IMG/VR virus record: IMGVR_UViG_3300030390_001078
Span: 1 to 37,003 of that record
Length of the DNA stretch: 37,003 nt
Source of the DNA: a virus
Strand: one strand, 5' to 3'
The translations under genes and the position numbers were made by a program. A model generated the notes under the pieces. It ran no database searches and was not told the DNA's origin. It saw only the letters and a list, made by a program, of their open reading frames with translations. This document shows positions 7,948-18,215 of this stretch, piece after piece; position 1 is the stretch's first letter; every line of letters begins with the position of its first letter.

Positions 7948-8125
7948 GACCAAGCTAGAAATCTACTGCCCTCCAATGGCAGAGTATTCACCTGAATATA
8001 ACCAAAAGCTTGCGGAAGAGATTGATAGTCTCCCTGCGTCAGCCACCGCCCTTGAAACGGCCCTCACCGATTATGTGAACTTGCGCGACAGGATCAGAGC
8101 CTGTGACGAAGAAAAGGATAAATAA
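7883..8125 (+). CDS. o-spanin (Rz1-like lipoprotein) embedded in the i-spanin gene
   Basis: I choose the ATG at 7883, giving 80 residues: MRQMILMTALVLLTGCAG and onward. LLTGC is a lipobox with Cys16 as the lipidated residue. The start is inside the i-spanin gene in another frame and overlaps it by 65 bases, the typical Rz/Rz1 arrangement. The mature part is a short helical, charged domain that would meet the i-spanin across the periplasm. The longer frame open from 7781 has no signal peptide at its N-terminus and is unlikely. The ATG at 7892 is a close alternative. Confidence 0.82.
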   Translation: MRQMILMTALVLLTGCAGTVYRTKLEIYCPPMAEYSPEYNQKLAEEIDSLPASATALETALTDYVNLRDRIRACDEEKDK

Positions 8126-10399
8126 ATGGGATTATGGTCAAGTACTTTCGGCGGTGGGAACAGCTTCACTGAGAGCGTTGCAAACGTATTTTCGACTACC
8201 GATGATGCTGTATACAGCAAAGGTAATCTCGTAACTCAGGCTAGCTATGATAATCAGCAATCTAACCCCTCAGCCAGCCTAGTGGCTATTCCAGTTTCGG
8301 ACATTGGACCGGGTAAGACATATTCTGGTAGGGGGAATGATGATACTAACGATGGCAACTTGCAATCTGACGGTACAGTTACACCTAAAGTACCCGGATC
8401 AGCCCCAGAGGCCCAATCTGCAAGTCAATTAGGCTTAGGCGCAGTTATGAATCCTTTGTCAGCTATCCCAAAAGTATTGGGGGGATTAGCGTCTTGGGCA
8501 AATGACCTAGACCCCGAATTGGATAATCCTAAAGAAGTAGATGGCCGAATGGTGTACACCCGTTCTGCTGAAGGTAAAAACTTTGAATACTCGTATAACT
8601 TCTTAGGAATGCCCTATCAGGTAGAGGTGCAGGGCGATAAGGTTGTAGACTTCCTTAAAATTGTTGAAGACCAAAACGGAAATAGAGAAGACTCTGCTCA
8701 ATTTAACCCTTCCACCGCAATGACAGGCTATCAGCGTAGCCAGGCTAGTTTCAACAACTCTAACGATAATGACGGCGCGGATCAGGTAGCTCAGTACCAG
8801 CAAAACAATGGGGTAGCATTTAGCTCTGGTGGCGGCGGCGGCGGTTTGGGCGGGGCAAGTGCTTCTGATATTGCTTCTATGGCTGAAAAGGCAGGCCTTG
8901 TTAAAGTTCAGTCTGATATGGATGAAATATTAGCAGACCCTAATAAGTTTTTATCAGACAGGGGTTTGAAACTTGCCGATCTTCAGCCGCAACTAAATGC
9001 AGATGCTGAAGGAGTTACTCTCGACCCTACTAACGAGGCATACAAGCTTGGAGGTGATATCGCCATCCAGCCCTCAACTGTAGGCTCTACAGCAACTGCT
9101 GATGCGGCTATTCAATCGGCAACCCCAACATACGAATCCAAGCTGACTGCTATGACGGATGCAGAAATGGTTCAGGCTGCTACAGGCGTTGTGAGCGACA
9201 ATGCACAAGTAGACGCCGATAAATTCACACTAGATATGACAGGCTCTGCCACTGGTGTGAATACCGATGGCACTAAAAACGAACTAGGATTAGCCTTAAA
9301 TAAATGGGCTAGTGTGGATGTTTCTAAAGTTATCGACACTAGTACAGCAGCAGGGAAACTTCTTGCTGATAAGTTAAGTAGCGAAGGCAAAGATTTTGTA
9401 GACGCGAAGGCTTCTATTCTGTTTCAAATGAAGACCATTACTTCGGAGTTTAAAGGGCCGAATAATGAGCCTGTGATCCCACCGTGGGCCGCTGCGTTAA
9501 GTAGAGATGCCCAAAGGTCTATTGCTTTTAGCGGGATCACTGGGACGGCAGCCATAGCCACGATGTCCAACGCGATCATGGAAGCAACTCTAGGCGTAGC
9601 TGAGAAAGAGGCCTCCTTCTTTCAGACGCTGACAACTAAAAACTTGGACAACAAACAAGAGTCGATCATCAATAAAGCAAACGTGCTATCTAAAATCGAT
9701 ATGACTAACTTAGACGTAAGGTCTCAGGCAGCAGTTTTGAACGCTAAGAACTTCATGCAACTTGATTTGAAGAATTTAACTAATGAGCAGCAGGCTGAAG
9801 TTGTGAACAAAGAGGCCTTAGTGCAGGCCATGTTTGACAATACAAAAGAAGTTAATTCAAATCGACTGTTCACGGCGAAGACTACAGCCGACAGAGATAC
9901 GTTTTATTCTGAGCTGAATGCGTCAATCCAACGACATAATTCCTCAGAGCAAAATATACTGGCAAAATTTAATGCGGGGGCGACTAATGGGGCGGTTGAG
10001 TTTAACGCCGACATGAAAAACGCCCGTGAGCAATTTGTTTCTAATATGCAATATAATATTGATGTCTCAAACGCTAAATGGAGACAGACAGTTGAGACTA
10101 CCAATACAGCCCTTGTTTCAGACGCCCATACCGCTGATGTTAAAGCTGCGTTGGACCTTACTCAAGAAGTGCAGAACAACATCTGGGACAGCGCAGACAA
10201 TCTTTTAGATTACATCTGGAAAACCGCTGACGCCGATCAGGAGCGTGAGATGCGTCTTCTAATGTCACAGATGCAGGCACAGTCTGCGACATCAGCCTCC
10301 GGAAACGGTTTCATGGACGGCTTACTGACACTGGGCGGGGCATACCTAGGAACTAGTAGTGGTTCAGGTTGGATTACCTCTCTACTTGGCGGAAAATAG
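8126..10399 (+). CDS. Large virion protein, probable ejection protein
   Basis: This 757-residue protein has an ATG directly after the o-spanin stop. The N-terminal 90 residues are low-complexity. A Gly run (SSGGGGGGLGGASAS) at about 233-247 separates an N-terminal domain (VEVQGDKVVDFLKIVEDQNG) from a long helical region. Residues 460-720 are Ala/Asn/Gln/Glu-rich with coiled-coil character. The C-terminus is Gly-rich and hydrophobic (FMDGLLTLGGAYLGTSSGSG). Such a tail occurs in phage pilot and ejection proteins that enter membranes. No family is recognised with certainty; position suggests the T7 gp14/gp15 role. Confidence 0.65.
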   Translation: MGLWSSTFGGGNSFTESVANVFSTTDDAVYSKGNLVTQASYDNQQSNPSASLVAIPVSDIGPGKTYSGRGNDDTNDGNLQSDGTVTPKVPGSAPEAQSASQLGLGAVMNPLSAIPKVLGGLASWANDLDPELDNPKEVDGRMVYTRSAEGKNFEYSYNFLGMPYQVEVQGDKVVDFLKIVEDQNGNREDSAQFNPSTAMTGYQRSQASFNNSNDNDGADQVAQYQQNNGVAFSSGGGGGGLGGASASDIASMAEKAGLVKVQSDMDEILADPNKFLSDRGLKLADLQPQLNADAEGVTLDPTNEAYKLGGDIAIQPSTVGSTATADAAIQSATPTYESKLTAMTDAEMVQAATGVVSDNAQVDADKFTLDMTGSATGVNTDGTKNELGLALNKWASVDVSKVIDTSTAAGKLLADKLSSEGKDFVDAKASILFQMKTITSEFKGPNNEPVIPPWAAALSRDAQRSIAFSGITGTAAIATMSNAIMEATLGVAEKEASFFQTLTTKNLDNKQESIINKANVLSKIDMTNLDVRSQAAVLNAKNFMQLDLKNLTNEQQAEVVNKEALVQAMFDNTKEVNSNRLFTAKTTADRDTFYSELNASIQRHNSSEQNILAKFNAGATNGAVEFNADMKNAREQFVSNMQYNIDVSNAKWRQTVETTNTALVSDAHTADVKAALDLTQEVQNNIWDSADNLLDYIWKTADADQEREMRLLMSQMQAQSATSASGNGFMDGLLTLGGAYLGTSSGSGWITSLLGGK

Positions 10400-10420
10400 T
10401 AAAGTACTGGATATTTAATT

Positions 10421-10624
10421 ATGACATTCGATGACGCAATAAAGAAATCTATCAAGGTATTTTTACAGGGTAAAATGCCAAGTAAGACCTCAGAGCTTAG
10501 TCCTGAAGGCTTGTTTTATACGCCTGAGTACTTTGACACGTTAGAAGCCGAGCTTCTGGACGGACCCACTGAAAGCACCAAAGACAAAGATGCTAAAGAC
10601 AAGGAGTCTATAGATGCAGCTTGA
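10421..10624 (+). CDS. Small acidic hypothetical protein
   Basis: This 67-residue protein has a helical N-terminus (MTFDDAIKKSIKVFLQGKMP) and a strongly charged C-terminal tail (STKDKDAKDKESIDAA). It overlaps the next gene by 11 bases and shares its strand and direction, which supports it as real. No family is recognised. It may be a small virion or assembly factor for the large proteins around it. Confidence 0.6.
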   Translation: MTFDDAIKKSIKVFLQGKMPSKTSELSPEGLFYTPEYFDTLEAELLDGPTESTKDKDAKDKESIDAA

Positions 10625-11189
10625 TGCACCAATACCCGGCGGTAATTACACTTCTGATACTCGAAATTATTCGTGGCACAGGCCACCTGATTTGGTGGAT
10701 TACGATCAGGCTGTTGATTATTTAATCAATAAGATTGATGAACCTGAGCAGATAGAAGTAGTGTTTGCGATGCTGGGTATAGATGCTCACATAACTACAG
10801 TCGTTACTACAATCCTCCTTCAGGCCGTATCCAAAGGGAAGATAGGTATTGACCTAGCAATCTTAGTAGCTGGTCCCCTAGCTAGGTACATTGAGATTTC
10901 CGCTAAAGATGTAGGCATGAAGTATGAATTGGGTATTGAGAACAAAGATCGAGTTATTATTACACCCAGCCTTCTAAAAGCTTCTCTAGGCATCATTGAG
11001 CAAGATGATGAGGAACTAGAAGAGCCTGAAGAAGAAGCCCCTTTAGAGGAGCCTACAGGGAGCCTGATGGCTATGCCTGCCGATATAACAGCACCTCAAA
11101 ACGAACAAGACGCAATGCTGGGTGGGGAAACTCTTGAAGAAGAAATTCCTGTTGAAGAAGCTGCTGTGTTGGAAGAGGAATTAGTATGA
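10614..11189 (+). CDS. Hypothetical virion protein with acidic C-terminus
   Basis: In this 191-residue protein, residues 1-125 look globular and helical (DYDQAVDYLINKIDEPEQIE, then a hydrophobic stretch TTVVTTILLQAV and DLAILVAGPLARYIEI). The final 55 residues are a highly acidic tail (EQDDEELEEPEEEAPLEEP and EEEIPVEEAAVLEEELV), which would be disordered. The hydrophobic part is too amphipathic to call a TM segment. It overlaps its upstream and downstream neighbours, the latter as ATGA, so it belongs to the same translational unit as the 1045-residue protein. Function unknown. Confidence 0.6.
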   Translation: MQLDAPIPGGNYTSDTRNYSWHRPPDLVDYDQAVDYLINKIDEPEQIEVVFAMLGIDAHITTVVTTILLQAVSKGKIGIDLAILVAGPLARYIEISAKDVGMKYELGIENKDRVIITPSLLKASLGIIEQDDEELEEPEEEAPLEEPTGSLMAMPADITAPQNEQDAMLGGETLEEEIPVEEAAVLEEELV

Positions 11190-14100
11190 GCTTTAAATCA
11201 GAAGCCGCGAATGTACGAGGCAAAATAGCCGCTGGGACATTTAAAAAAGCGGCCCCTAGTCCCTTCAAAGGTTTCTTTGAGCAGGTAAGTGCAGGTCTTA
11301 TACGATCTGACGAGGCGAAGAGACTAGAGGATATAGCGACTAGAAAAGAAAACAAGAGAATTGCCCGTGAGGTTAAGGCAGCGCAAGATATAGCAGATGC
11401 AAAGGCTAAAAAGATTGAAACTAATGCGGTTAGATTAGCTAATCAGTTTGCGGGTTCTGACGCAGGTTCAAACGCTAAGGTAATAGATTACTTCAGACAA
11501 AATCTTATTGCGACTGATAATGATTACAATGGTACGGTGACCGCCACTACTGGACTAATAGATAGTAACCAACTAACTTTTCTCCCGCAAGAATTGTATT
11601 CGGAAATAGTATCTACTTCAGGTGCTGCCCTCGACAAACCACCCGCAATGCGTCCTAACAACACGGTTACACTTCCTGAAGAATTTCCATTCAAAACCAC
11701 AAGCTATAATTATGAAACCGAATCTTATGATGCCGGAGGCCCCAGTAGAGTCATAGATGCCCGTGACCTTAAAAGGTTTGCCACCTATGACGGGAATGAT
11801 GAAACAAAGATTAAAGCTAGGGAACTAGCCCAGCAAATGATTGATTTAGGGTTGTCGGATGAGCGGCAACAAGCTGGGTATGATGACACTTCCACGACAG
11901 AGGTTCCTGTATATGGTGAAACAGAAGTTAAATTAGAGCCTTATAAAAAACCCCGATATGATACGGGTGATCTTAGAAAAGAAAATTGGAAAGGAATATA
12001 CCAAAGTATAGTCAACAACTCCTTAAAGGGTGATAAGGACCAAGACGCATTAGACATACAAGCTTGGGCTGTAGGACAGAAATTCTTTCCAGTAGCGGCG
12101 GGGTTAACAAAGGCGGAGCTTTTGGCTATGCCAGTAACTGGTGACGGCAAAATTGTAGGTTTGAATACAGTCTTAGGCACTTCCGTTTTAAACGCTGACG
12201 AAACTACAATAATTAATGATATAATAGTTGTTAAAAAAGCAGAAGAAGAAGACTCAAATATATATAATGATCTGGATAAGTTGATATTAAAAGAGGTCAG
12301 TGACTTGCGTGCTTTCGCAGCCATTTATGAAAAGACTACTGAATATGGTAAGAATATCCGTATCGCACTTACACGTAAGGAAGCCTTAGCTTCTGCGGAT
12401 AACCTACAAGCACTTTCCAGAGAGTTGGGTAAGGACGTTGATTGGTATGACCAAGCAATAGAAATCCAAGGTGTGCTAGATTTAGCTGATCCGTCCTATG
12501 ATCGAAACGTGGCATCTTTAAAAAGCCTCCTAATATTGCGCGGTCTGGCGGTAGAAAAATTGAACGCCGATGATATATTGGCTGACCAAAAGCTGACTGC
12601 TAAAGAGCGTTTCTTGAAAGCTAGCATTGAAGAAAAAGGCTCTATTACAGTAGGTGAAGATGGTAGTAACTCGCTGGGAGGGGAACCTCTTTCTATAGCT
12701 ATGGGTGCTATAGAGGCTTCATGGAAGCGTCTTACCGATATAACCGAGAAATCTAATTGGTATGAGGACGATAAACTTCTACAGTTAGATCAAAATGACT
12801 TAAAGGTTATTATCGATACGGGTTTGCTTACTGAACAGCCTGATGTTTTAAAACTTGTTGAAGATATGTACGAGTCTAGGGTCCAAATAGCAAAAGATAC
12901 TAAGCTATCAAAGATTTTAGACCCTACAGGTAAAACATTTAACTCAACAACTGAACTAGATGCGTTTTTAGCGGCACTGGGGCCAAAAGCATTTGAAGAC
13001 CCAACAAACGGGGCTGAGAGCCTAAAAAGTTTCACACGGGTTCGTGCCGTACTGGCGCAGGCTGAAGGATTGATTGCTAAAGGCAAACCCCTTGATACCT
13101 TCCAGTTATCTTTAGAAGAATATCTGCTCCTACCTGAGAATAAAGGCAAAAAAGGCCAGGAGTTTATAGATGTAATGACCAACTTCCAAACTTACTGGAA
13201 AGACAATACTGTTGCGACACCGGATGCACCAACCTTTAATACCGAATATGTAGCTGGAGAAATATTCAGAGCAAACGAATTACTTTCTTCTAATGATCCA
13301 ATTAAGAAAGCTGAGGGTCAAGCTTTCTTAGATAACACTCTCCCTAATATGATGAAGGGTCTAGTAGGCGTTAATAATACTACCCTTAATCAAGAAGCTC
13401 AATTACAATTTCTATTGAGCAGTGGCGTAGATGAAGCCTTTGCTAGGGCTACGGTTGGCGGTACAACCAAAATAGTTGCTGATCCAATCACTGGCGACAA
13501 AACTGTGGTTGACTTTTCTAGTTTCTCAGATGTGGCTCCCGCGGAGATTCAGACCCAAGTTGCAGGGATAGCGGCTAATATAACTCAGCTTGGTGAAACT
13601 GGCTTCCAAACGATTGTTGATGGTGAAGAAATTACTGTGTCCCGTAAAGACTTACTTGAATCACAAGCCTTTATGGACAGGGAGAAAAACCCAGGGGGTA
13701 ATTTAGATATTCGTAAGGCGTTTGGGTCAGGTGCATTCGTAAAGTGGGCGGCGTCTAACGCTACGGCCCTTATTGGTTGGGAGTCCTTCCCAGAGTTAAT
13801 TCAAATGCAAACATATATTAAGGGACTGAATAACGCAGCTATGCGTAGTATATCTGTGGCTATCGAAGGCTCCCGCGACAGTGTTATGAACAAGAATCTT
13901 ATTCTGGATACTTTACCTAAAGCTTCTACTTTGTTTGAAAGTAGAACAGCAGCAAAACAGAAGTTGAAAGGCACTGTAGGCGAATTAAAAAGGCAAATGG
14001 AAGTTTTGCAGGGTACTTTAGACGGGCGAACTACTCCCAAAGACAAATCAAAAGCATTTATACAACTTAATGCACTAAAACCATTATATAATTCTTATAA

Positions 14101-14323
14101 TACTCTCTTAACTGCTTGGTCAGAAGCCGAAAGCGGCGCTAGCGTGAGTGTCTCACCTGGTATGCAGCTTACCGAAACCGTAACTGTAGATGAAGAGGTC
14201 CCTGTGGAGCCACAATTCTTTGCCGTGACCGAGGAAATGATAGAACAATATCCGCATATGGTTAAATATAGGAATAAAAGAATACGGGCTGTCAATGGCA
14301 TTGTAGAAGTTGAAGGAGAATAA
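11186..14323 (+). CDS. Very large internal virion/ejection-type protein (1045 aa)
   Basis: This protein starts at ATG overlapping the previous stop by four bases. It is largely helical and charged, with few cysteines and no signal peptide. An N-terminal coiled stretch (ENKRIAREVKAAQDIADAKA) is followed by several globular-looking segments. The C-terminus ends with VTEEMIEQYPHMVKYRNKR, a small basic domain. I recognise no enzyme motif. Podoviruses encode two or three very large proteins after the lysozyme/GNAT genes that form the DNA-ejection channel (T7 gp15/gp16). Size, order and composition fit that role, but sequence homology is not evident by eye. Confidence 0.62.
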   Translation: MSFKSEAANVRGKIAAGTFKKAAPSPFKGFFEQVSAGLIRSDEAKRLEDIATRKENKRIAREVKAAQDIADAKAKKIETNAVRLANQFAGSDAGSNAKVIDYFRQNLIATDNDYNGTVTATTGLIDSNQLTFLPQELYSEIVSTSGAALDKPPAMRPNNTVTLPEEFPFKTTSYNYETESYDAGGPSRVIDARDLKRFATYDGNDETKIKARELAQQMIDLGLSDERQQAGYDDTSTTEVPVYGETEVKLEPYKKPRYDTGDLRKENWKGIYQSIVNNSLKGDKDQDALDIQAWAVGQKFFPVAAGLTKAELLAMPVTGDGKIVGLNTVLGTSVLNADETTIINDIIVVKKAEEEDSNIYNDLDKLILKEVSDLRAFAAIYEKTTEYGKNIRIALTRKEALASADNLQALSRELGKDVDWYDQAIEIQGVLDLADPSYDRNVASLKSLLILRGLAVEKLNADDILADQKLTAKERFLKASIEEKGSITVGEDGSNSLGGEPLSIAMGAIEASWKRLTDITEKSNWYEDDKLLQLDQNDLKVIIDTGLLTEQPDVLKLVEDMYESRVQIAKDTKLSKILDPTGKTFNSTTELDAFLAALGPKAFEDPTNGAESLKSFTRVRAVLAQAEGLIAKGKPLDTFQLSLEEYLLLPENKGKKGQEFIDVMTNFQTYWKDNTVATPDAPTFNTEYVAGEIFRANELLSSNDPIKKAEGQAFLDNTLPNMMKGLVGVNNTTLNQEAQLQFLLSSGVDEAFARATVGGTTKIVADPITGDKTVVDFSSFSDVAPAEIQTQVAGIAANITQLGETGFQTIVDGEEITVSRKDLLESQAFMDREKNPGGNLDIRKAFGSGAFVKWAASNATALIGWESFPELIQMQTYIKGLNNAAMRSISVAIEGSRDSVMNKNLILDTLPKASTLFESRTAAKQKLKGTVGELKRQMEVLQGTLDGRTTPKDKSKAFIQLNALKPLYNSYNTLLTAWSEAESGASVSVSPGMQLTETVTVDEEVPVEPQFFAVTEEMIEQYPHMVKYRNKRIRAVNGIVEVEGE

Positions 14324-14324
14324 T

Positions 14325-17300
14325 ATGGATCAAGAACTTTTGGATATACAAGCTCTCCAACAACAGGAAGACATAAAAGCTCTCCAACGACAGAAAGAAC
14401 TTTCCGAAATAGAAGCCCTCCAACAGCAGCAAAACATACAGGCCCCTGTAGCAGAGCCTGTAGTTCAAGAGACTGTAGCAGAGCCTGTAGTTCAAGAGAC
14501 TGCTTTTGTACCTAGGTTCCAAGGTGACAGCCAGTTTCAGCAAGATATGGTTGCTCGAAATCTGCCTGCGGAAGTTACCCAAACTGATGCGGCCCTAGTT
14601 GAAGCTCAAGTAGAACCCCAGATTACGGGTGAAAACTATAACGCTAAAGGTTTTCTTGCCGAATTGCAGCGAGGAGTAACCCCTGAAGACCTAGTCACTC
14701 TTATGTACGAAGGCGGTACAGACCTTCTAGAAGTAGATGGCGAGCCGTATGACTTTGCTGCGGATGTAGAAAAAAACGTACCCCCCCAAGAGATTATGGA
14801 TTATTTACTTACTGGGGAAACGGTTAGGGATGTTGGAGCAGTAACTTCAACCGTCATGGGCGTTAATACGGGTATTACAAACTTTGCAGGTATCCCCTTT
14901 GATTTAGCCAACTGGATAGCTAGGAAACTAGAGCAAGGTGGTAGAGCAGGTATTAATGCTGTTCTAGGAACTGACCTAAGCCTTGAGCCTGAAGATATGA
15001 TAGGTTCGTTTGCAGCTTCAGAAGGGGGTTATCCTTTAGGCTCTGTGGGCCTAAGAAAGGGATTGCGAACGGTTGGTATTGACATACCTGACAGCAAACG
15101 GGAAATCCCCGAAGAGTATAGGTCTCTGTATCAAGGTGGCCGTAGCGTAGGAGAAAATATTCTCCCTGCGGCGGCTCTCTATAAATTAGCCATTATAAAT
15201 GCAGGCAAAATAGCCTCAAACCCCAACATGCACCCTTTTGTCGCGCAGATGGCTAATAACCCTGCTGCATTTGCAAGAGGTGAAGCGGTAGCTATCTTAG
15301 GTGGCGCTATTGGCGCAGGCACTGCCGAGTCCCTAGCCCCTGACAACCCGTACTGGGCAATGGGTGGCGAAATAATAGGGGCTGTTGGCATAAGTCTAGT
15401 ACCTGCTGCGGCTAAAGCTACTTACAACGTCACCCCATTAGGTATGGCTACTAGAGGCGTGAAAAACATATTTAGTGGATTGAGTACAGAAGCAACTAGG
15501 AAAGCCGCTGGGCAAGAATTTTTGATTTCAATTGACGCGGCTAAGGCCGAACTTTTAGAGAAAGCTAGGGTAGCCACCAACGAAGGCAGAGAAGCAGATG
15601 CCACGGCACTTAAAACCGAGGCAGAGAGTTACGAGGTTAAAGCTGTTCTAAAATCTCTGGGCGAATTAAAAGAAAGTCAGGGCTTTGCATCCCTCCCCGC
15701 AGGCACAGGTACTGATAACGCCGGACTTTTAGGTATACAAAACTCATTAATGCAATCTAGTGAGAAGTATGGCACAGCCGTCAATAAGCAAATCGGCGAA
15801 GCTCTTGCAGGTATGTGGACTTTATCTTCTCAGCTACTAAAAAACGAAGGAACTCGGCGTGTAGGCGAGATAATGCAAGCTCGTTATATCCAAAACATCC
15901 TACAAAAAGAGATGATGGATAAAGCTCAGGCCATTCAGGATATCTTAAAGACTATCCCTAAAGGTGACATGGAAGCTGCATCATTAGCGGTGCAGTCTAT
16001 TCTCCGAGAGGGTAAAACTAATCTACGGAAAGCGGAAACATTCTGGTGGGACCGTATTAATAAGGCCACCCTTGTGGATGTATCTGAAGTTGCAAAGTCA
16101 ATTAGGGCGCAGCAAGCTAAGATGCCAGAAGGAGCTAACGTAGCTTCAGGTGAAGCCAATACAGTACTAAGTAACCTACTGGCACGGGCCGAAGCGGGGG
16201 AAGCACTTAGTGCAGGGGAAATTCTAAGTCAGCGCAGTTATTTTCTCGATCTTGCAAGGGAAGCTGGCGGAAATAGTCAATTTAAAGCTGCCGATAGGTA
16301 TGACGAGATTGCAGGTTCATTAATCGATGTATTAAACGCAATAGATGGCCCTGATAAAGATGTTATAGATATGGCTAGAAAGTTTAGTCTTAGATTAAAC
16401 GAAACCTATAACAGATACTGGATTAAAGACACCTTAGCGTCTGCTTCTAGTGGCGGCACTGTTAAAGACCCTAGACTTACTTTGGAAAGTGCTACGTCAG
16501 GAAGTGCGGCCCAAACAAATTTAAACTTACGCGATGCACAGGATGCCTCAGACCTGACTGATGCAGCCTCTGTTGGTACAGAACGTCAGCAAATGCTTGA
16601 TCTGGAAATCGCTGGGGCTAAGAACGCTGCTGATAATGTAGAGACAACTAGTGCTTCCGCTGGCGAAGCTACTGTACCAAGTGATACTCCTCCCAGTATG
16701 TTGGATGCCCTAACACAGTTCAGACAAGCATTTTACGAAAGTCCCAGCGCGATGGACCCGAAGGATGTCCCAACATCATCGGAAGCCCGTGTCATAGAAG
16801 ACGCAACAGGTAATATTACATATGAATCCACAAGTCCTGGGGTGAATAGGGACTCATCCAACTTCCCTGGCCCTGATGGACCGCGTAGACCAGACGCTGC
16901 CTCCCAGAGGCGGGATGCCGAGCAAGCTAGACGTGAAAAAACCTTTGAGGAATTTCCTGACGAGGGCATCTACACCTTAGATAACGAAGAAATATATGGG
17001 CAGTTAATGCCTCTTCCCGAAGGAATGTCTTTGGGGGCGGATATGAATGCCGCTCAATCTGTTGCTTTGCAGAATATGATCCGAAACCTTGCGGATAGTG
17101 CAGATAGATCAGGTATCCCTACCTCCGAAGCCCTTAACCGCTTTCTTACTGATAATGCCGAATTAGTAGAACGCTTCCCTGCCATTAAGACAAGGGCTGT
17201 GCAGTTAGTACAGGCACAGGAAGATGCTGCTATTTTAGTAGCTAACGTAGATAAGTTTAGTACTACTGAGAAGTTCAACAATTCAGTAGCTAAGGTATTT

Positions 17301-18125
17301 GCATCCGATAACCCTAGTCAAGGTTTTACCCAATTGGCAGAAGACATTCGGAGTGCCGCAGTACGCCAAGGAGAAGACCCCACCGAAGCTTTAGACCAAT
17401 TACGCGCATCCACGTTTGATATGATGTTAACTTCCGCAACAAAGGGGGATGACCTAGACTTCGTTAGTCTGTCTAACCAACTATTTGCTCCATTGGATAC
17501 TGCATCTACGGGTACATCTCGCATGGATATAATGATTCAAAACGGCCTAATGGATAACGATACTGCCGAGGCCGTAGCTTCCTTAATGTTTGAGTCTATA
17601 CGAATAAAGAAAAGTACTGCCGAGCCTGTTCAGTTCAACCAGATTATGCAGGACTCTGAGATGATGATAAATAACATTGCCCGTTTAGCAGGTGCTAATG
17701 TAGGGGTCCTGTTTGGGAAAGGTAATGCAAGCCTTCAAGCAGCTTCTATTGGTTCTGCCTTTATGAAGAACTTAGTGGATAGGCTGCCTAGGAAAAGAAA
17801 ACGGGAGCAGATGGAGTTCTTAATGTTAAATCCTAATATGTTACGGGACTATATTTCTAAAAACCCTACCATTCAGTTACGTGCAACTGACACGATAAAA
17901 GCAGGCTTGGGTAACATACAGGCAAGGTTTAAAGAGAAAGGCATTATAGGCGCACCCCTAAGTTATATCTGGGACGGTACAAAGTATGTTGCTTCCGGTA
18001 CTTTTAACACAGCGACTAAACCGCGAGTTGCTACTGTAGGTGCTTTAGAAGGTGACGGAGAAGTGGACCCCAACAACTTACCCTCTAGCCTAGATCAACA
18101 GATGCGTCAGGCGTTGCCACAATAA
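14325..18125 (+). CDS. Very large internal virion/ejection-type protein (1266 aa)
   Basis: The ATG at 14325 follows AGGAG (14314-14318) at six bases. An in-frame TTG at 14310 overlaps the previous gene but is less likely. The N-terminus is a Gln-rich repeat region (QALQQQEDIKALQRQKE) with an exact duplication of VAEPVVQET. Residues 150-370 include several Gly/Ala-rich hydrophobic stretches (AVAILGGAIGAGTAESLAP, GGEIIGAVGISLVPAAAK) that could insert in membranes, followed by long helices. The last 100 residues are basic (DRLPRKRKREQMEF). It is the last plus-strand gene before the terminator. By size and position it is the T7 gp16-like ejection protein; no transglycosylase motif was found. Confidence 0.65.
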   Translation: MDQELLDIQALQQQEDIKALQRQKELSEIEALQQQQNIQAPVAEPVVQETVAEPVVQETAFVPRFQGDSQFQQDMVARNLPAEVTQTDAALVEAQVEPQITGENYNAKGFLAELQRGVTPEDLVTLMYEGGTDLLEVDGEPYDFAADVEKNVPPQEIMDYLLTGETVRDVGAVTSTVMGVNTGITNFAGIPFDLANWIARKLEQGGRAGINAVLGTDLSLEPEDMIGSFAASEGGYPLGSVGLRKGLRTVGIDIPDSKREIPEEYRSLYQGGRSVGENILPAAALYKLAIINAGKIASNPNMHPFVAQMANNPAAFARGEAVAILGGAIGAGTAESLAPDNPYWAMGGEIIGAVGISLVPAAAKATYNVTPLGMATRGVKNIFSGLSTEATRKAAGQEFLISIDAAKAELLEKARVATNEGREADATALKTEAESYEVKAVLKSLGELKESQGFASLPAGTGTDNAGLLGIQNSLMQSSEKYGTAVNKQIGEALAGMWTLSSQLLKNEGTRRVGEIMQARYIQNILQKEMMDKAQAIQDILKTIPKGDMEAASLAVQSILREGKTNLRKAETFWWDRINKATLVDVSEVAKSIRAQQAKMPEGANVASGEANTVLSNLLARAEAGEALSAGEILSQRSYFLDLAREAGGNSQFKAADRYDEIAGSLIDVLNAIDGPDKDVIDMARKFSLRLNETYNRYWIKDTLASASSGGTVKDPRLTLESATSGSAAQTNLNLRDAQDASDLTDAASVGTERQQMLDLEIAGAKNAADNVETTSASAGEATVPSDTPPSMLDALTQFRQAFYESPSAMDPKDVPTSSEARVIEDATGNITYESTSPGVNRDSSNFPGPDGPRRPDAASQRRDAEQARREKTFEEFPDEGIYTLDNEEIYGQLMPLPEGMSLGADMNAAQSVALQNMIRNLADSADRSGIPTSEALNRFLTDNAELVERFPAIKTRAVQLVQAQEDAAILVANVDKFSTTEKFNNSVAKVFASDNPSQGFTQLAEDIRSAAVRQGEDPTEALDQLRASTFDMMLTSATKGDDLDFVSLSNQLFAPLDTASTGTSRMDIMIQNGLMDNDTAEAVASLMFESIRIKKSTAEPVQFNQIMQDSEMMINNIARLAGANVGVLFGKGNASLQAASIGSAFMKNLVDRLPRKRKREQMEFLMLNPNMLRDYISKNPTIQLRATDTIKAGLGNIQARFKEKGIIGAPLSYIWDGTKYVASGTFNTATKPRVATVGALEGDGEVDPNNLPSSLDQQMRQALPQ
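14448..14501 (+). repeat. Exact 27-bp tandem duplication
   Basis: Two identical adjacent 27-base units (14448-14474 and 14475-14501) encode VAEPVVQET twice near the N-terminus of the 1266-residue protein. Identity at every wobble base means the duplication is recent. It sits in a Gln/Pro-rich, probably disordered segment. Confidence 0.95.
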
Positions 18126-18131
18126 AAGAAA

Positions 18132-18157
18132 CCCCCCACTTCGTGCGTAGTGGAGGG
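18132..18157 (-). terminator. Terminator of the minus-strand operon
   Basis: CCCCCCACT (18132-18140) pairs with AGTGGAGGG (18149-18157) with one mismatch across an 8-base loop. Read on the minus strand, the hairpin is followed by a T-rich tract (TTTCTTTTATT). It lies beyond the RNR stop and just beyond the plus-strand stop at 18125. Confidence 0.75.
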
Positions 18158-18215
18158 CTTCAACCAACGAACCGATGACCAATTAACCAGTTCTACTTAT
18201 GTATACTTAAATAGA

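Noticed and set aside
7781-8125. Longer start for the o-spanin frame (114 residues)
   Set aside because: The extra N-terminal part is basic and would bury the lipobox signal peptide; the ATG at 7883 gives a proper lipoprotein.
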